Assembly: GCF_038005225.1 (NCBI RefSeq)
Contig: NZ_JBBOSU010000001.1
Location: 1,538,001-1,602,000, forward strand
Length of the DNA: 64,000 nucleotides
Direction of reading: 5' to 3'
Source: Solibacillus sp. FSL K6-1523
GTDB taxonomy: Bacteria; Bacillota; Bacilli; Bacillales_A; Planococcaceae
Shown here: piece by piece, positions 27,604 to 36,607 of the stretch
How positions within the stretch are numbered: position 1 is the first letter of the stretch
Layout: every line of letters begins with the position of its first letter
Program-made: the position numbers and the translations under genes
Notes under the pieces: generated by a model
What the model was told of the DNA's origin: nothing
Seen by the model: the letters and a program-made list of their open reading frames with translations, nothing else
Database searches by the model: none

Positions 27604-29004
27604 TTATAAAAAATCCATTAAAGACGTTGCGATTGAGAAATAAATGAGTAAGCCGACAATATCATTGATTGTTGTTATAAACGGGCCAGATGCAATTGCT
27701 GGGTCGAGCTTTAGTTTATTAATGAGCAATGGAATGGTAGATCCGATGACTGCTGAAACACCGAACGTACATAGAATAGAAAAACCAACAATTAATGCTA
27801 ACATTAAATTTCCATAAAGAACGGTTATCATAATGGAAATCAGGATCATACAAGTGAGGCCAATCATGAATCCAGTGCTAAATTCACGTCTAATCATTTT
27901 CCAAAAATTACTTCTTTCAATGTGCCCGAGTGCTAGTCCACGAACGGCAATCGCTAATGATTGGGTGCCGATGTTTCCAGCAGATCCCATAATCATTGGA
28001 ATAAAAACAGCAAGCATTACGACAGCTTCAAGGGTTTCCTCGAACTGCCCAATGACACTCCCTGTAATTAATCCTAAGAACATCAGTATAATAATCCACG
28101 GAGCACGTTTTTTTGCTGCTGTAAATGCACTTAAATCAATATTTGTTGCACCTTTGGCAGATGAAATCTCTCCAAAATCTTTTGTAGCTTCAGCTTCAAG
28201 TATATCCATTACGTCATCAAACGTAACAATACCGAGTAGACGGTTTTGTCTTGAGACAACGGGAGCGGCTAAGAAGTCATATTTTTTAATTAGCTTACCA
28301 ACATCTTCTTGGTCCATATCATCTGGAACCGAAACAATTCTTGTAGTCATAATATTTTCAATGACTTCATCTGGTTGAGCAATAATCAAATCGCGTAGAG
28401 AGACTACCCCTATTAATGTCCCAACTGCATCAATAACATATAGATAATAAATAATCTTTGCATTTGGAGCTTCATTCCTAAGCTGCTCTAAGACATCACT
28501 AACGAGATTAGTAGGTGAGAGGCTTACTAATTCTTTCGTCATAATGGCTCCTGCTGTTTCCTTTGTGTAAGAGAGAAGGCTCTTTACTTTTTCAGCTTTA
28601 CCTTTATCCATGTTAAGCAATATGTCTTGTGCTCTAGTATTATTAATTTCTGTTAAAAAATTAACGACATCATCTGTGAATAGGTGATTAAACATAGTAG
28701 AAGAGTAGCTTTCATCTAATTCTAGGAAAAATAACTTTTGATCACTTAGCTTTAATAGACCAAAGATTACTGCAAACTCATTTGGGAGAAGATAAGAATA
28801 GCCCCGGCTGCGTGCGTCTTTGTCTAAGGTTATAAAGATATCTAACTGATCCGACGGGTGGAGTTCTAAAAATGTATTCCGAAATTGCTCTTTTTCACCT
28901 GCATGTAAAGCATCTAAAATCAATTTTGTATATTGCTCACGTGCTTTTTTCTTTAATTTAGCGATGATAATTCCTCCTATTATGTAGGAGTCAGTCGAAT
29001 TCAT
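27604..29004 (-). CDS. mgtE: magnesium transporter MgtE
   Basis: MgtE is a dimeric Mg2+ channel gated by cytosolic Mg2+. Seen in order: an N-terminal helical domain (FLELHPSDQLDIF), two CBS domains (TTRIVSVPDDMDQEDVG and LLGIVTFDDVMDILEAEA), and a membrane domain of five helices with GSAGNIGTQSLAIAVRGLALG and the closing GSTIPLLINKLKLDPAIASGPF, which lines the pore. ATGs at 29037 and 29004 lack ribosome binding sites. A strong AGGAGG lies 7 bp before an ATC codon at 28965, which would give a protein beginning M-A-K-L-K-K, so the true start may be that non-standard codon. No M-box riboswitch was seen upstream. Confidence 0.92.
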   Translation of the reverse strand: MNSTDSYIIGGIIIAKLKKKAREQYTKLILDALHAGEKEQFRNTFLELHPSDQLDIFITLDKDARSRGYSYLLPNEFAVIFGLLKLSDQKLFFLELDESYSSTMFNHLFTDDVVNFLTEINNTRAQDILLNMDKGKAEKVKSLLSYTKETAGAIMTKELVSLSPTNLVSDVLEQLRNEAPNAKIIYYLYVIDAVGTLIGVVSLRDLIIAQPDEVIENIMTTRIVSVPDDMDQEDVGKLIKKYDFLAAPVVSRQNRLLGIVTFDDVMDILEAEATKDFGEISSAKGATNIDLSAFTAAKKRAPWIIILMFLGLITGSVIGQFEETLEAVVMLAVFIPMIMGSAGNIGTQSLAIAVRGLALGHIERSNFWKMIRREFSTGFMIGLTCMILISIMITVLYGNLMLALIVGFSILCTFGVSAVIGSTIPLLINKLKLDPAIASGPFITTINDIVGLLIYFSIATSLMDFL

Positions 29005-29132
29005 TATGTGTGAATGGTGAAAATGGACTCCTAGCATTATTCGTATTTTCTTTAAATCGTAAACATAATGATTCTGAATCAGGCTCAGGGTTGTTATCCA
29101 TAGTCATCTCACATCCTTTTTTTATATCATAC

Positions 29133-29178
29133 TTGACTGAATGCAGTTCAGTCAAATATGATTGAATCAGATTCAGTC
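29133..29178. promoter_or_regulatory. probable TetR operators
   Basis: A perfect inverted repeat, TTGACTGAA / TTCAGTCAA with 5-base centre (29133-29155), is followed by a weaker one of the same pattern, GATTGAATC / GATTCAGTC (29160-29178). They lie just upstream of the TetR gene and also between it and divergent mgtE, as expected for autoregulation. Confidence 0.65.
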
Positions 29179-29208
29179 GTAGTGAATAATACAGTTAGGG
29201 GATAACAT

Positions 29209-29796
29209 ATGAAGAGAATATCGAAAGAACCTGATATAAGACGCCAGGAATTAATGGATATCGGTTTTGAACTTTATATGAAAAAAGGTATGCGAGGATT
29301 TAGCATAAAGGATGTTGTTAATCGTGCAGATGTAGCAACAGGGTTATTTTATTATTATTTTAAATCTAAAGAAGAGTTTGTTGATGAGATTCTGAATAAT
29401 TTCATTTTAAAGACTATGGAAGAAATCGGACAAATACTTACTTCAAATGAACGGTCTATTATGCGAAAGATGAACGATGCGCTCGAGGTGTTTTGGATAT
29501 TTGCAGAAAAATTAGTAGCTTATAAAGATGTGAGTTCGTTTCGAACGGAACAACATTTCCAGCTTGAGCAGAAAGTATTCTTGCAAATCCAACCACAAAT
29601 CCAAGAGGTAATTGACGAAGGGGTAAGAATGGGGATTTTCCAAACGGATAACTCAATATTAGCCTCTGAATTTATTTTACACGGTGTTAGCGGTGTGGCC
29701 CACTCAGAGAAGTTAGAGCTGAATCTTGATACGAAAAAAGGGTTGGTTAATTTGGTCTTAACCATATTAGGATACGATAGAAAAGAAGGAATTTAA
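29209..29796 (+). CDS. TetR/AcrR family transcriptional regulator
   Basis: A 195-residue repressor. The N-terminal HTH covers about residues 10-58 (IRRQELMDIGFELYMKKG, FSIKDVVNRADVATGLFYYYFKSKEEF), and the rest is a helical ligand-binding domain. A GGGGATAAC ribosome binding site precedes the ATG. Inverted repeats directly upstream are likely its operators. It is followed by a DMT transporter gene on the same strand about 100 bp later, a probable target. Confidence 0.9.
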   Translation: MKRISKEPDIRRQELMDIGFELYMKKGMRGFSIKDVVNRADVATGLFYYYFKSKEEFVDEILNNFILKTMEEIGQILTSNERSIMRKMNDALEVFWIFAEKLVAYKDVSSFRTEQHFQLEQKVFLQIQPQIQEVIDEGVRMGIFQTDNSILASEFILHGVSGVAHSEKLELNLDTKKGLVNLVLTILGYDRKEGI

Positions 29797-29900
29797 GTGA
29801 GTTTTCGTACTGGCTCCAATGGATAAAGGACCAGAAAGATATTAACGATAGTGTCTTCTTGAAATAAACTTTTAGTCAACGAAAACTGAGGTGGATTTTT

Positions 29901-30842
29901 ATGTTTGCAATACTTCTAGGGATAAGTATCGGCGCCATTCTTGCTGTGCAAACAGCTATTAATGCCCAATTAAGAAGATTCGTGATTTCGCCTTTTTTAG
30001 CTTCAATGATTTCATTCACTGTAGGGCTAATTTTCTTAACGGTTACATTAGTCATGAGTGGGTCGCCATTATGGATTCCATTAGACTTATTTTTGAGTCA
30101 ACCTTTCTTTATATGGCTAGGAGGGATTGGTGGGGCAATTGCGATAACAATCAACATCCTTTTGTTTCCTAAATTAGGAAGTGTGCAAACAGCGATCATG
30201 CCGATTTTGGGCATGACTTTGATGAGTATGTTAATCGATCATTACGGTTGGTTTAACTCCATGCAATACTCATTCGAATGGAACAGAATTCTAGGGATAG
30301 CACTAGTTTTGTTAGGTGTTTTTTTAGCCATAGCGATAAAAGAGACGAAAAATGAACAGTCTCCTACTAAAACGAATAAGGAAAATATGTTAAAACAATG
30401 GATTTGGCGTGTAGTAGGCGTAACGGCAGGAATGTTAATGGCTATACAAATTGCTATCAACGGTCAATTAGCAAAAGTTCTTCATTCTTCTTCACACGCA
30501 GCCCTTGTTTCGTTCTTTGTAGGTGCGACTACTTTAATTGTGATTGTGGGGGTAATGGATCGTTCTTACACGAATATTACAGAGCCATTTAAGCAATCAG
30601 CTCCTTGGTGGATATGGATTGGCGGCATATTAGGCGGGGCTTATGTTCTAATCAATGTGTTTCTCGTTAATCAAATCGGAACTGGACAAACTGTAATCCT
30701 TGCTTTATTTGGCCAAATTACTGGTAGCCTGATGGTAGAGAAATTCGGATTGTTTCATTCTTTAAAAAATCAAATTAAACGAATACAAGTATTTGGTTTA
30801 ATCGTTATGATAGCAGGTGTCTTTTTAATCAAGATATTTTAA
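29901..30842 (+). CDS. DMT family transporter (YdcZ/DUF606)
   Basis: A 313-residue membrane protein made of two similar halves, each starting with a helix carrying xxIGAxLAxQTAINAQL-type sequence (AVQTAINAQLRRF in the first half, AIQIAINGQLAKV in the second). About ten helices. The repeat unit is the DUF606/YdcZ five-helix module of the drug/metabolite transporter superfamily. Substrate unknown. GAGGTGG ribosome binding site before ATG 29901. Likely controlled by the preceding TetR gene. Confidence 0.87.
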   Translation: MFAILLGISIGAILAVQTAINAQLRRFVISPFLASMISFTVGLIFLTVTLVMSGSPLWIPLDLFLSQPFFIWLGGIGGAIAITINILLFPKLGSVQTAIMPILGMTLMSMLIDHYGWFNSMQYSFEWNRILGIALVLLGVFLAIAIKETKNEQSPTKTNKENMLKQWIWRVVGVTAGMLMAIQIAINGQLAKVLHSSSHAALVSFFVGATTLIVIVGVMDRSYTNITEPFKQSAPWWIWIGGILGGAYVLINVFLVNQIGTGQTVILALFGQITGSLMVEKFGLFHSLKNQIKRIQVFGLIVMIAGVFLIKIF

Positions 30843-30867
30843 AAATATAATTAAATACTTAATCAAA

Positions 30868-30906
30868 AAACAAGCTAAGTAGTAAGTACCTAGCTTGTTT
30901 TTTTGA
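30868..30906 (+). terminator. intrinsic terminator
   Basis: AAACAAGCTA and TAGCTTGTTT pair across a 13-base loop and are followed by a T-run. It ends the TetR/DMT unit. Confidence 0.8.
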
Positions 30907-31025
30907 TTTTATTTTAAAAGGGGCTCGTTAGAAAGTTTCAGTTCTAAGAGTAATTGTTTCGAAATTATATTTTGTGAATTTTTGGAATATTATAAAACTA
31001 ACTGTTATAATTAGGAAGAAGTGGG

Positions 31026-31115
31026 ATGAATGTGACGTCAATTCAAACGGCAAATCTCATAGAATTATCCGGTCTAGTGTTGTCATTCCAAGTATTGCAC
31101 TTGAGTACATATTAA
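31026..31115 (+). CDS. possible 29-residue peptide gene before ABC exporter
   Basis: ATG 31026 opens a 29-codon frame ending TAA at 31113-31115, 14 bp before the exporter gene. An AGGAAGAAGTGGG purine stretch lies just upstream. The peptide is Ser/Thr/Leu-rich with a hydrophobic centre (LIELSGLVLSFQVLHLSTY) and no Cys. It could be a small peptide that the exporter carries, a leader peptide, or a chance frame. No homologue is known to me. Confidence is low because 29 codons can be open by chance. Confidence 0.3.
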   Translation: MNVTSIQTANLIELSGLVLSFQVLHLSTY

Positions 31116-31129
31116 AAATGAGGGAGAAA

Positions 31130-32893
31130 ATGAAAAATATAAACGCTAAAGAAATAAGTTTGATGAAAGTTTATACATGGGCTATTTCCTTTATAAAACC
31201 TTATAAAGGTAGAGTTTTACTACTAATCATTTGCGGATTAATCATCTCGGTAAGCGAACTAATCATTCCAAAAATGTTCGGCTTTTTTATAGATGATGTT
31301 TTAAAAAATAACAACTTCAATTTATTTGTTTATTGTTTGCTTGCCATATTTTTAATATTATTGCTGAAATTAATCGCTACCGCTTCGAAAGAATATTTGC
31401 AAAGATACATACAGGAAAATAGTGTGAGAGATTTACAGTGGCATATTGTATCAAAATTACGAATTCAAGGTGTTAGTTATCTTGAAAAGAACTCTACCGG
31501 GAAAATACTTGCCCTAGTAAACACGGAAGTTGCAGCGTTACAAGAGCTATATAGACGATATTTCCCTGAAATGATACAACTTATTTTGTTTGTTTCGATT
31601 GCTGTTTATTTCATGTTAGATATTAGTCTTTATTTAAGTGTAGTGATCATCCCTTGCTTTTCCCTCTACTATTTATTCGGTCCAAAGATTGAAAAGAAAG
31701 CTTCAAATATTGCCAAGAAACTAGCAAAAAGTCAAATCGATTTAGGACAAAAATATTATGAAAGTGTCTCTTTACTAAAAGAATTGCATGTGTTTAATAG
31801 CTTTGATTGGAATTTGAATAAAACATTAAAAGAAGTAGAGAACAATACAAGTTTATATACAAAGCGCTATTGGTATGCTTATTTAAGAGGATCGATTCGC
31901 CGATTTACGTATTATTTTGGTGCGATTATGCTCATTGTATTAGGCAGTTATTTAATTAAAAAAGGAATGATAACTGCCGGAGAATTTGTTTCATTTTTAC
32001 TTCTTTATTTAATTACGATGCATAAATTAACATCCATCATTACGCTCTTAACGGAGCAAAAAATGCTCATGTTTCAAGCGAGTAACTTATATGAATTTAC
32101 CCATTTAGAACCAACAATTTCTGAAAATGTTGATGCTATTCATTTAGATGAGCTAGAAGGAAAGATTCATTTTGAAAATGTTTCCTTTAGTTATACACCT
32201 GATTATCCAATTGTAAAAAATTTGAATTTTACGATTAATCCTGGTGAAAAAATAGCGTTTATCGGAGAATCCGGAAGTGGAAAATCAACAATTGCCAAGT
32301 TGATTACCCGTTTTTATGATTGTAATCGTGGGGAAGTTTCAATTGATAGCCATCCCATCACTTCATTGAGTTTGGGAACAATTAGACAATCGATTGCCAT
32401 TGTCTTTCAAGATGTTTATATTTTTGGCTCTACTATTAAAGAGAATATTTTATTTGGAAATCCAAATGCATCAGAAGAAGAGATTATTGAAGCAGCAAAG
32501 GCAACCCATCTGCATGATTATATTATGGAATTGCCAGATCAATATAATACGAAAGTTGATGAGAAAGGGAATACGTTATCAGGTGGACTCAAACAACGCG
32601 TAGGTTTGGCAAGATTGTTTTTAATGAATCCATCGATCGTAATTATGGATGAACCAACATCTGCTTTAGATAATATAACTGAAACGCATATACAAAAATC
32701 TTTAGATAATTTTCTCGTAGGTAAGACTGTTATAACGATTGCGCACAGATTAAGTACGATTCGAAATTATGATCATATATACGTACTGGATAATGGCAAG
32801 ATTACAGAATCTGGTTCGCATGAGCAGTTACTAGAAAAGAATGGTCTTTATAAGAAATATATAAAACAAACGAAAGAAGCTGGCCTCTTATGA
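31130..32893 (+). CDS. ABC exporter half-transporter (heterodimer subunit 1)
   Basis: A 587-residue half-transporter. Residues about 25-310 form six membrane helices (VLLLIICGLIISVSELIIP, LVYCLLAIFLILLLKLIA and others); residues about 345-587 are the nucleotide-binding domain with GESGSGKST, LSGGLKQRVGLARL, IVIMDEPTSALD and IAHRLST. ATG 31130 follows GAGGGAG; the frame is open back to 30974 without a site. Its stop overlaps the next gene by 4 bp. With the next gene it should form a heterodimeric exporter, of peptides, lipids or drugs. No peptidase C39 domain is present. Confidence 0.88.
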   Translation: MKNINAKEISLMKVYTWAISFIKPYKGRVLLLIICGLIISVSELIIPKMFGFFIDDVLKNNNFNLFVYCLLAIFLILLLKLIATASKEYLQRYIQENSVRDLQWHIVSKLRIQGVSYLEKNSTGKILALVNTEVAALQELYRRYFPEMIQLILFVSIAVYFMLDISLYLSVVIIPCFSLYYLFGPKIEKKASNIAKKLAKSQIDLGQKYYESVSLLKELHVFNSFDWNLNKTLKEVENNTSLYTKRYWYAYLRGSIRRFTYYFGAIMLIVLGSYLIKKGMITAGEFVSFLLLYLITMHKLTSIITLLTEQKMLMFQASNLYEFTHLEPTISENVDAIHLDELEGKIHFENVSFSYTPDYPIVKNLNFTINPGEKIAFIGESGSGKSTIAKLITRFYDCNRGEVSIDSHPITSLSLGTIRQSIAIVFQDVYIFGSTIKENILFGNPNASEEEIIEAAKATHLHDYIMELPDQYNTKVDEKGNTLSGGLKQRVGLARLFLMNPSIVIMDEPTSALDNITETHIQKSLDNFLVGKTVITIAHRLSTIRNYDHIYVLDNGKITESGSHEQLLEKNGLYKKYIKQTKEAGLL

Positions 32894-34614
32894 AGAATAT
32901 GCATTGGATTTGGCAATACATTAAAAATCAAAAGTTACTCTATTTTTCTGCGATATTTTTATTAATTCTGGAATCAATCAGTTTTGTTTATTCAATTACT
33001 TTGCAACAATATATTATTGATCAAATTATTATAGGTTCTGATTTTGGTGGCATTTTGAAATACGTACTATTAATCGCTTTATGTTATTTAGTATTCATCC
33101 TACTTTTTGTTGTGAACCCTTATATTCAAAGTAAAATTCATGGTCGTGTGAAATATCAATTAGTGGAGCAAGGTTTGTCGACTCTATATAGTACGCCAAT
33201 CAATACGATTCAAAAAGAAAGAAATGCGCGCTATGTCCATCTTTTTTCGAATGAAATACCGATTGTAGCAAGATTGATAGGGGAAGATCTTTCGGATATT
33301 GTAAAGCACTTAGTAAGCACGATGATAATTGGTGTCTTATTTTTAAAGGCATCTCCTATCCTTTTTCTATCGATTCTTATTTTGTCTCTTTTTTATATAA
33401 AATCGGGAAAAAATTTATCAAAGAAGCAAAAAGAAGTTTGGAAAGATATTCAAGGGAAAAAATCTTCACTACTAATTGTATTAGAGGAATGTATCACTTC
33501 TACGCGTGATGTGATCGCAAATAATCGAGGAGATTGGGAAAAAACGAGGTATCAAAATCGTTTTATTCAATACTTTCAAAGTGTTATGTTGGAAGGCAAG
33601 CTAAAGATAAAAATGGTATTTTCATTAGAATCAATCACGTCCATTGCGCAAATCATTGTCATTGGCTATGGGGGATACCTTGTTTTTAAAGGGGCCATGT
33701 CCATCGGTTTATTAGTCGTTATTTATCAACTGACATTAGAGCTACTTCAATCATTTGTAAAAGTATATAATTTGATCTTTTCATTTTCAGGCAAGATGGC
33801 TTCCGTTGAAAATATTAGCAATTGGTTTGATGCAAATTCAAAGAAAACGGAGCGTACTCAAACGATTTCCTCAATTGAGTCGTTAACAATGAACAATATT
33901 TCTTTTCGGTATAATCCAGATGAAAAATTTATTTTAAAAGACTTTTCTTTAAATATACCAATGGGCAAGAAAATCGCGATTGTTGGACCTAGTGGTAGTG
34001 GGAAGTCGACGATTGGAAGTTTACTTGAAAATTTATATGAAGTGGAGGAGGGGAGTATACAGGCAAATAATATTCCGATTACCGATATTTCAAAAGAGAG
34101 CTGGAAATCGAAAGTGAATATCGTTTTTCAAGACCCGTACATATTTCCAGGGACTGTAAGGGATAACTTATTATTGGGATACAATCAAGTGACAGATGCT
34201 CAAATAATCAATTTAGCCAAAGCAATGTGTATTGATGACATGATTCAGAAATTGCCAGATCAATATGATAGTTCTCTGGGGGAGCGAGGAATAACGATTT
34301 CAGGCGGTGAAAAACAAAGATTAGCATTAGCGCGTGCTTTAATGAGAGATCCAGAGGTATTAATTTTAGACGAGTCTACGTCCGCATTAGATGTAAATAC
34401 AGAAAAAATAATTCAACAAAACCTTGCCGAAATTAGAGAAAATAAAACGACCATTATTATTGCTCACCGACTTTCTACTATTAAAGATTCAGATGTCATT
34501 TTTGTTCTTGATAAGGGGACAATTGTAGAACAAGGTAGTCATGATGAATTATTACAAAATAAATCATTATATTATGAACTCGTGATGAATGAGATGAAGG
34601 GTACGGATAAGTAA
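32890..34614 (+). CDS. ABC exporter half-transporter (heterodimer subunit 2)
   Basis: A 574-residue half-transporter with six N-terminal helices (LLYFSAIFLLILESISFVYS, VLLIALCYLVFILLFVV and others) and a C-terminal ATPase domain with GPSGSGKST, ISGGEKQRLALARAL, VLILDESTSALD and IAHRLST. Both subunits keep the catalytic Glu after Walker B, so neither site looks degenerate. The ATGA overlap with the previous gene implies coupled translation. Substrate unknown. Confidence 0.88.
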   Translation: MKNMHWIWQYIKNQKLLYFSAIFLLILESISFVYSITLQQYIIDQIIIGSDFGGILKYVLLIALCYLVFILLFVVNPYIQSKIHGRVKYQLVEQGLSTLYSTPINTIQKERNARYVHLFSNEIPIVARLIGEDLSDIVKHLVSTMIIGVLFLKASPILFLSILILSLFYIKSGKNLSKKQKEVWKDIQGKKSSLLIVLEECITSTRDVIANNRGDWEKTRYQNRFIQYFQSVMLEGKLKIKMVFSLESITSIAQIIVIGYGGYLVFKGAMSIGLLVVIYQLTLELLQSFVKVYNLIFSFSGKMASVENISNWFDANSKKTERTQTISSIESLTMNNISFRYNPDEKFILKDFSLNIPMGKKIAIVGPSGSGKSTIGSLLENLYEVEEGSIQANNIPITDISKESWKSKVNIVFQDPYIFPGTVRDNLLLGYNQVTDAQIINLAKAMCIDDMIQKLPDQYDSSLGERGITISGGEKQRLALARALMRDPEVLILDESTSALDVNTEKIIQQNLAEIRENKTTIIIAHRLSTIKDSDVIFVLDKGTIVEQGSHDELLQNKSLYYELVMNEMKGTDK

Positions 34615-34775
34615 AGAAAAATAGAATTGATGTACAAATACAAAAATAATAATTTGTATTTTATTTAAAAATGGGCCACTTATTAAGTTATTTCATTCTT
34701 TTCCAGTACTTTACACATGATCAGAAAAAAGCTTGTTATGATGAATGATAGATGCAGCACGAGAGGAGCAAAATA

Positions 34776-36215
34776 ATGGGCTTTAAAGAAGATTTAAAAC
34801 GAGAGATGCGTAATGCAACGAATGATGTATCCAAGGAAGTGGAAAAACAGTGGGTACTTAATTTTGAAGGACATACAATTGAAATAATGAACAAAATGCT
34901 TGAAGAAACATTAAAGGTGGACGGTGAAATTATCGCACAAAATATTCGGAAATCAATTTGGTCGCATATTTTCCCATATTCAACGTTAAGTGGAACATTC
35001 ATCGGAAAAAGTGGTAAAAAACATAAAGTACATGTAAAAATTGGCGGCTTTATAAAGCTTCATTTAACGGTTAAGGTAGATGGTCAAAAGTTATTAACAG
35101 ATAGCATGGCACTACAAATATTTCCTTGGAAAAATAAAGAGTTTCTTATTCCGTTTCTTGAGCAGCAATTTAGCGAGCACGGGAAGCTTGTCAATAAAGA
35201 TTTACCAGATGATGAGTTTCTTTACGACGAAAATCAACTAAGATTTGCCCCAGGTTTAGCCGATCAACTTGTTAATGAACCCGTATTGCCAACGTATACA
35301 AAAAAGTTAATCAAACTTTTTATGCAACAAGTAGAAAATCCATCTGATGCGACGCGTAAAGCAACGTACGAAAAAATTCAGGATGAAAAGGTTATTAGCT
35401 ATTTTCATGAGTTTTTAGCATTGTTTATCGAAACGGAGAAAGATGAAGCGCTTGTTCAAAAAGAAGCCATTTGGTTATTAGATCATGCGGCACATCGAGA
35501 AGTCGTGAAATTTGCGTTACTTGTACTCGGTACGACAAACTGTGAAAATTTAAAGGAACGCCTAAAGGTTATCGCTTTGCATGAGGAATTCACCGGAGTT
35601 GCTTTATTTGTGCTTACGAATGGCTGCCGCAATGTGAATGACGATATTTGGGAAGTTGCGAAACAAACATCAGGCTGGGGCAAGCTAGAGGCGATGAATT
35701 TTTTAGAGCCTGGACGTGAAGAAATTCGCCTATGGTTTTTAACGCATGGAGTGGAAGGTGTTGTAGAGGGCAATCATGCACCGCTACTTTGTGCAGAAAA
35801 AGGTCAACTTGACATTGAGTTGCATGAAGATACGATTACAAACACTGTATTTGATGGTGTAAGTAAACTGATATTGGCATTATTGTATGAAGCGCAATAT
35901 CGCCAAATGGACGAATATGAATATGCCGGCCAAGTATTAATGCGCTACACAAAACATGCAAAATCACATAGTCAAACATTGCATCATTTTTATATATTAA
36001 TAGAAATCGCTTACTATATGAATAGATCTGAAGAAGAATGGAACGAACGCTTCGAAGAGAATTGGAAACCTCATGAAAAGTTAGCGGTTGAAACAGTAAT
36101 CAAAGAAATGAGCCGAAATTCGAAATGGCTGGAAGAGGCACAAGCGCTACTTGTCAATCAACCAGATAATAGTGGGGCTTTAGCGATTGTGGATTATTAT
36201 AAGAACATACAATAA
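34776..36215 (+). CDS. hypothetical protein, large and soluble
   Basis: I do not recognise this 479-residue protein. No signal peptide or membrane segment. The N-terminal 170 residues are mixed with a beta-rich part (GTFIGKSGKKHKVHVKIGGFIKLHLTV); the rest is alpha-helical and could be HEAT-like (EAIWLLDHAAHREVVKFALLVLG, HEEFTGVALFVLTNG). ATG 34776 is chosen for its GAGGAG site; an in-frame ATG at 34752 has none. It stands alone. Confidence 0.65.
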   Translation: MGFKEDLKREMRNATNDVSKEVEKQWVLNFEGHTIEIMNKMLEETLKVDGEIIAQNIRKSIWSHIFPYSTLSGTFIGKSGKKHKVHVKIGGFIKLHLTVKVDGQKLLTDSMALQIFPWKNKEFLIPFLEQQFSEHGKLVNKDLPDDEFLYDENQLRFAPGLADQLVNEPVLPTYTKKLIKLFMQQVENPSDATRKATYEKIQDEKVISYFHEFLALFIETEKDEALVQKEAIWLLDHAAHREVVKFALLVLGTTNCENLKERLKVIALHEEFTGVALFVLTNGCRNVNDDIWEVAKQTSGWGKLEAMNFLEPGREEIRLWFLTHGVEGVVEGNHAPLLCAEKGQLDIELHEDTITNTVFDGVSKLILALLYEAQYRQMDEYEYAGQVLMRYTKHAKSHSQTLHHFYILIEIAYYMNRSEEEWNERFEENWKPHEKLAVETVIKEMSRNSKWLEEAQALLVNQPDNSGALAIVDYYKNIQ

Positions 36216-36330
36216 TCCTAGTTATACCATGGATTTTCGGTGGGATTTAAAACACAAAAGTTGAATAAATAATCCTGTTATGGACAAACTTTAGGCACAT
36301 CACTATAAATTTATCTTGAATCAGCACAAT

Positions 36331-36572
36331 TTTTATTCAGTGAGGGTTCAAACCCCGGCTGAATTGGGGGAACAAAGGCTAAGCCCGTCACGTCCTTTGA
36401 CAACGTCTTTGTGATCAACATCGTGTTGACCCAAGCTCTGGCGGATGTCACAAATTTTTAAGGGGGTAGGAAATCAGCCTAAAAACGTCACATCGTGTGA
36501 CATCGGCTGACTGACCCACGTCCTGTGGGCCCTCGAAAAAATCTGGACGCAATTACGCCTCGGCGTAATTGA
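36331..36572 (+). repeat. dispersed modular hairpin repeat, copy R3 (full length)
   Basis: Contains a TTCAGTGAGGGTTCAAACCCC-type module, ACAAAGGC...GTCTTTGT around a GTCAC-like hairpin, ATCAACATCGTGTTGAC, tggcggatgtcac, GTCAC-atc-GTGAC, CCCAC-gtcct-GTGGG, tctggacgc and the terminal AATTACGCC-tc-GGCGTAATT hairpin. It lies immediately before the CdaS gene in the same direction. Module order matches the reverse complement of R2. Confidence 0.8.
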
Positions 36573-36607
36573 TAAAATGCTTGGATAAAAAAGGAAGGTG
36601 TGTTTTA

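Noticed and set aside
27833-28378. 181-codon frame on the + strand
   Set aside because: Antisense to mgtE; no family features.
29038-29132. Mg2+-sensing M-box riboswitch before mgtE
   Set aside because: The interval is too short and shows none of the conserved M-box elements; the region is mainly TetR operators and the 5' end of mgtE.
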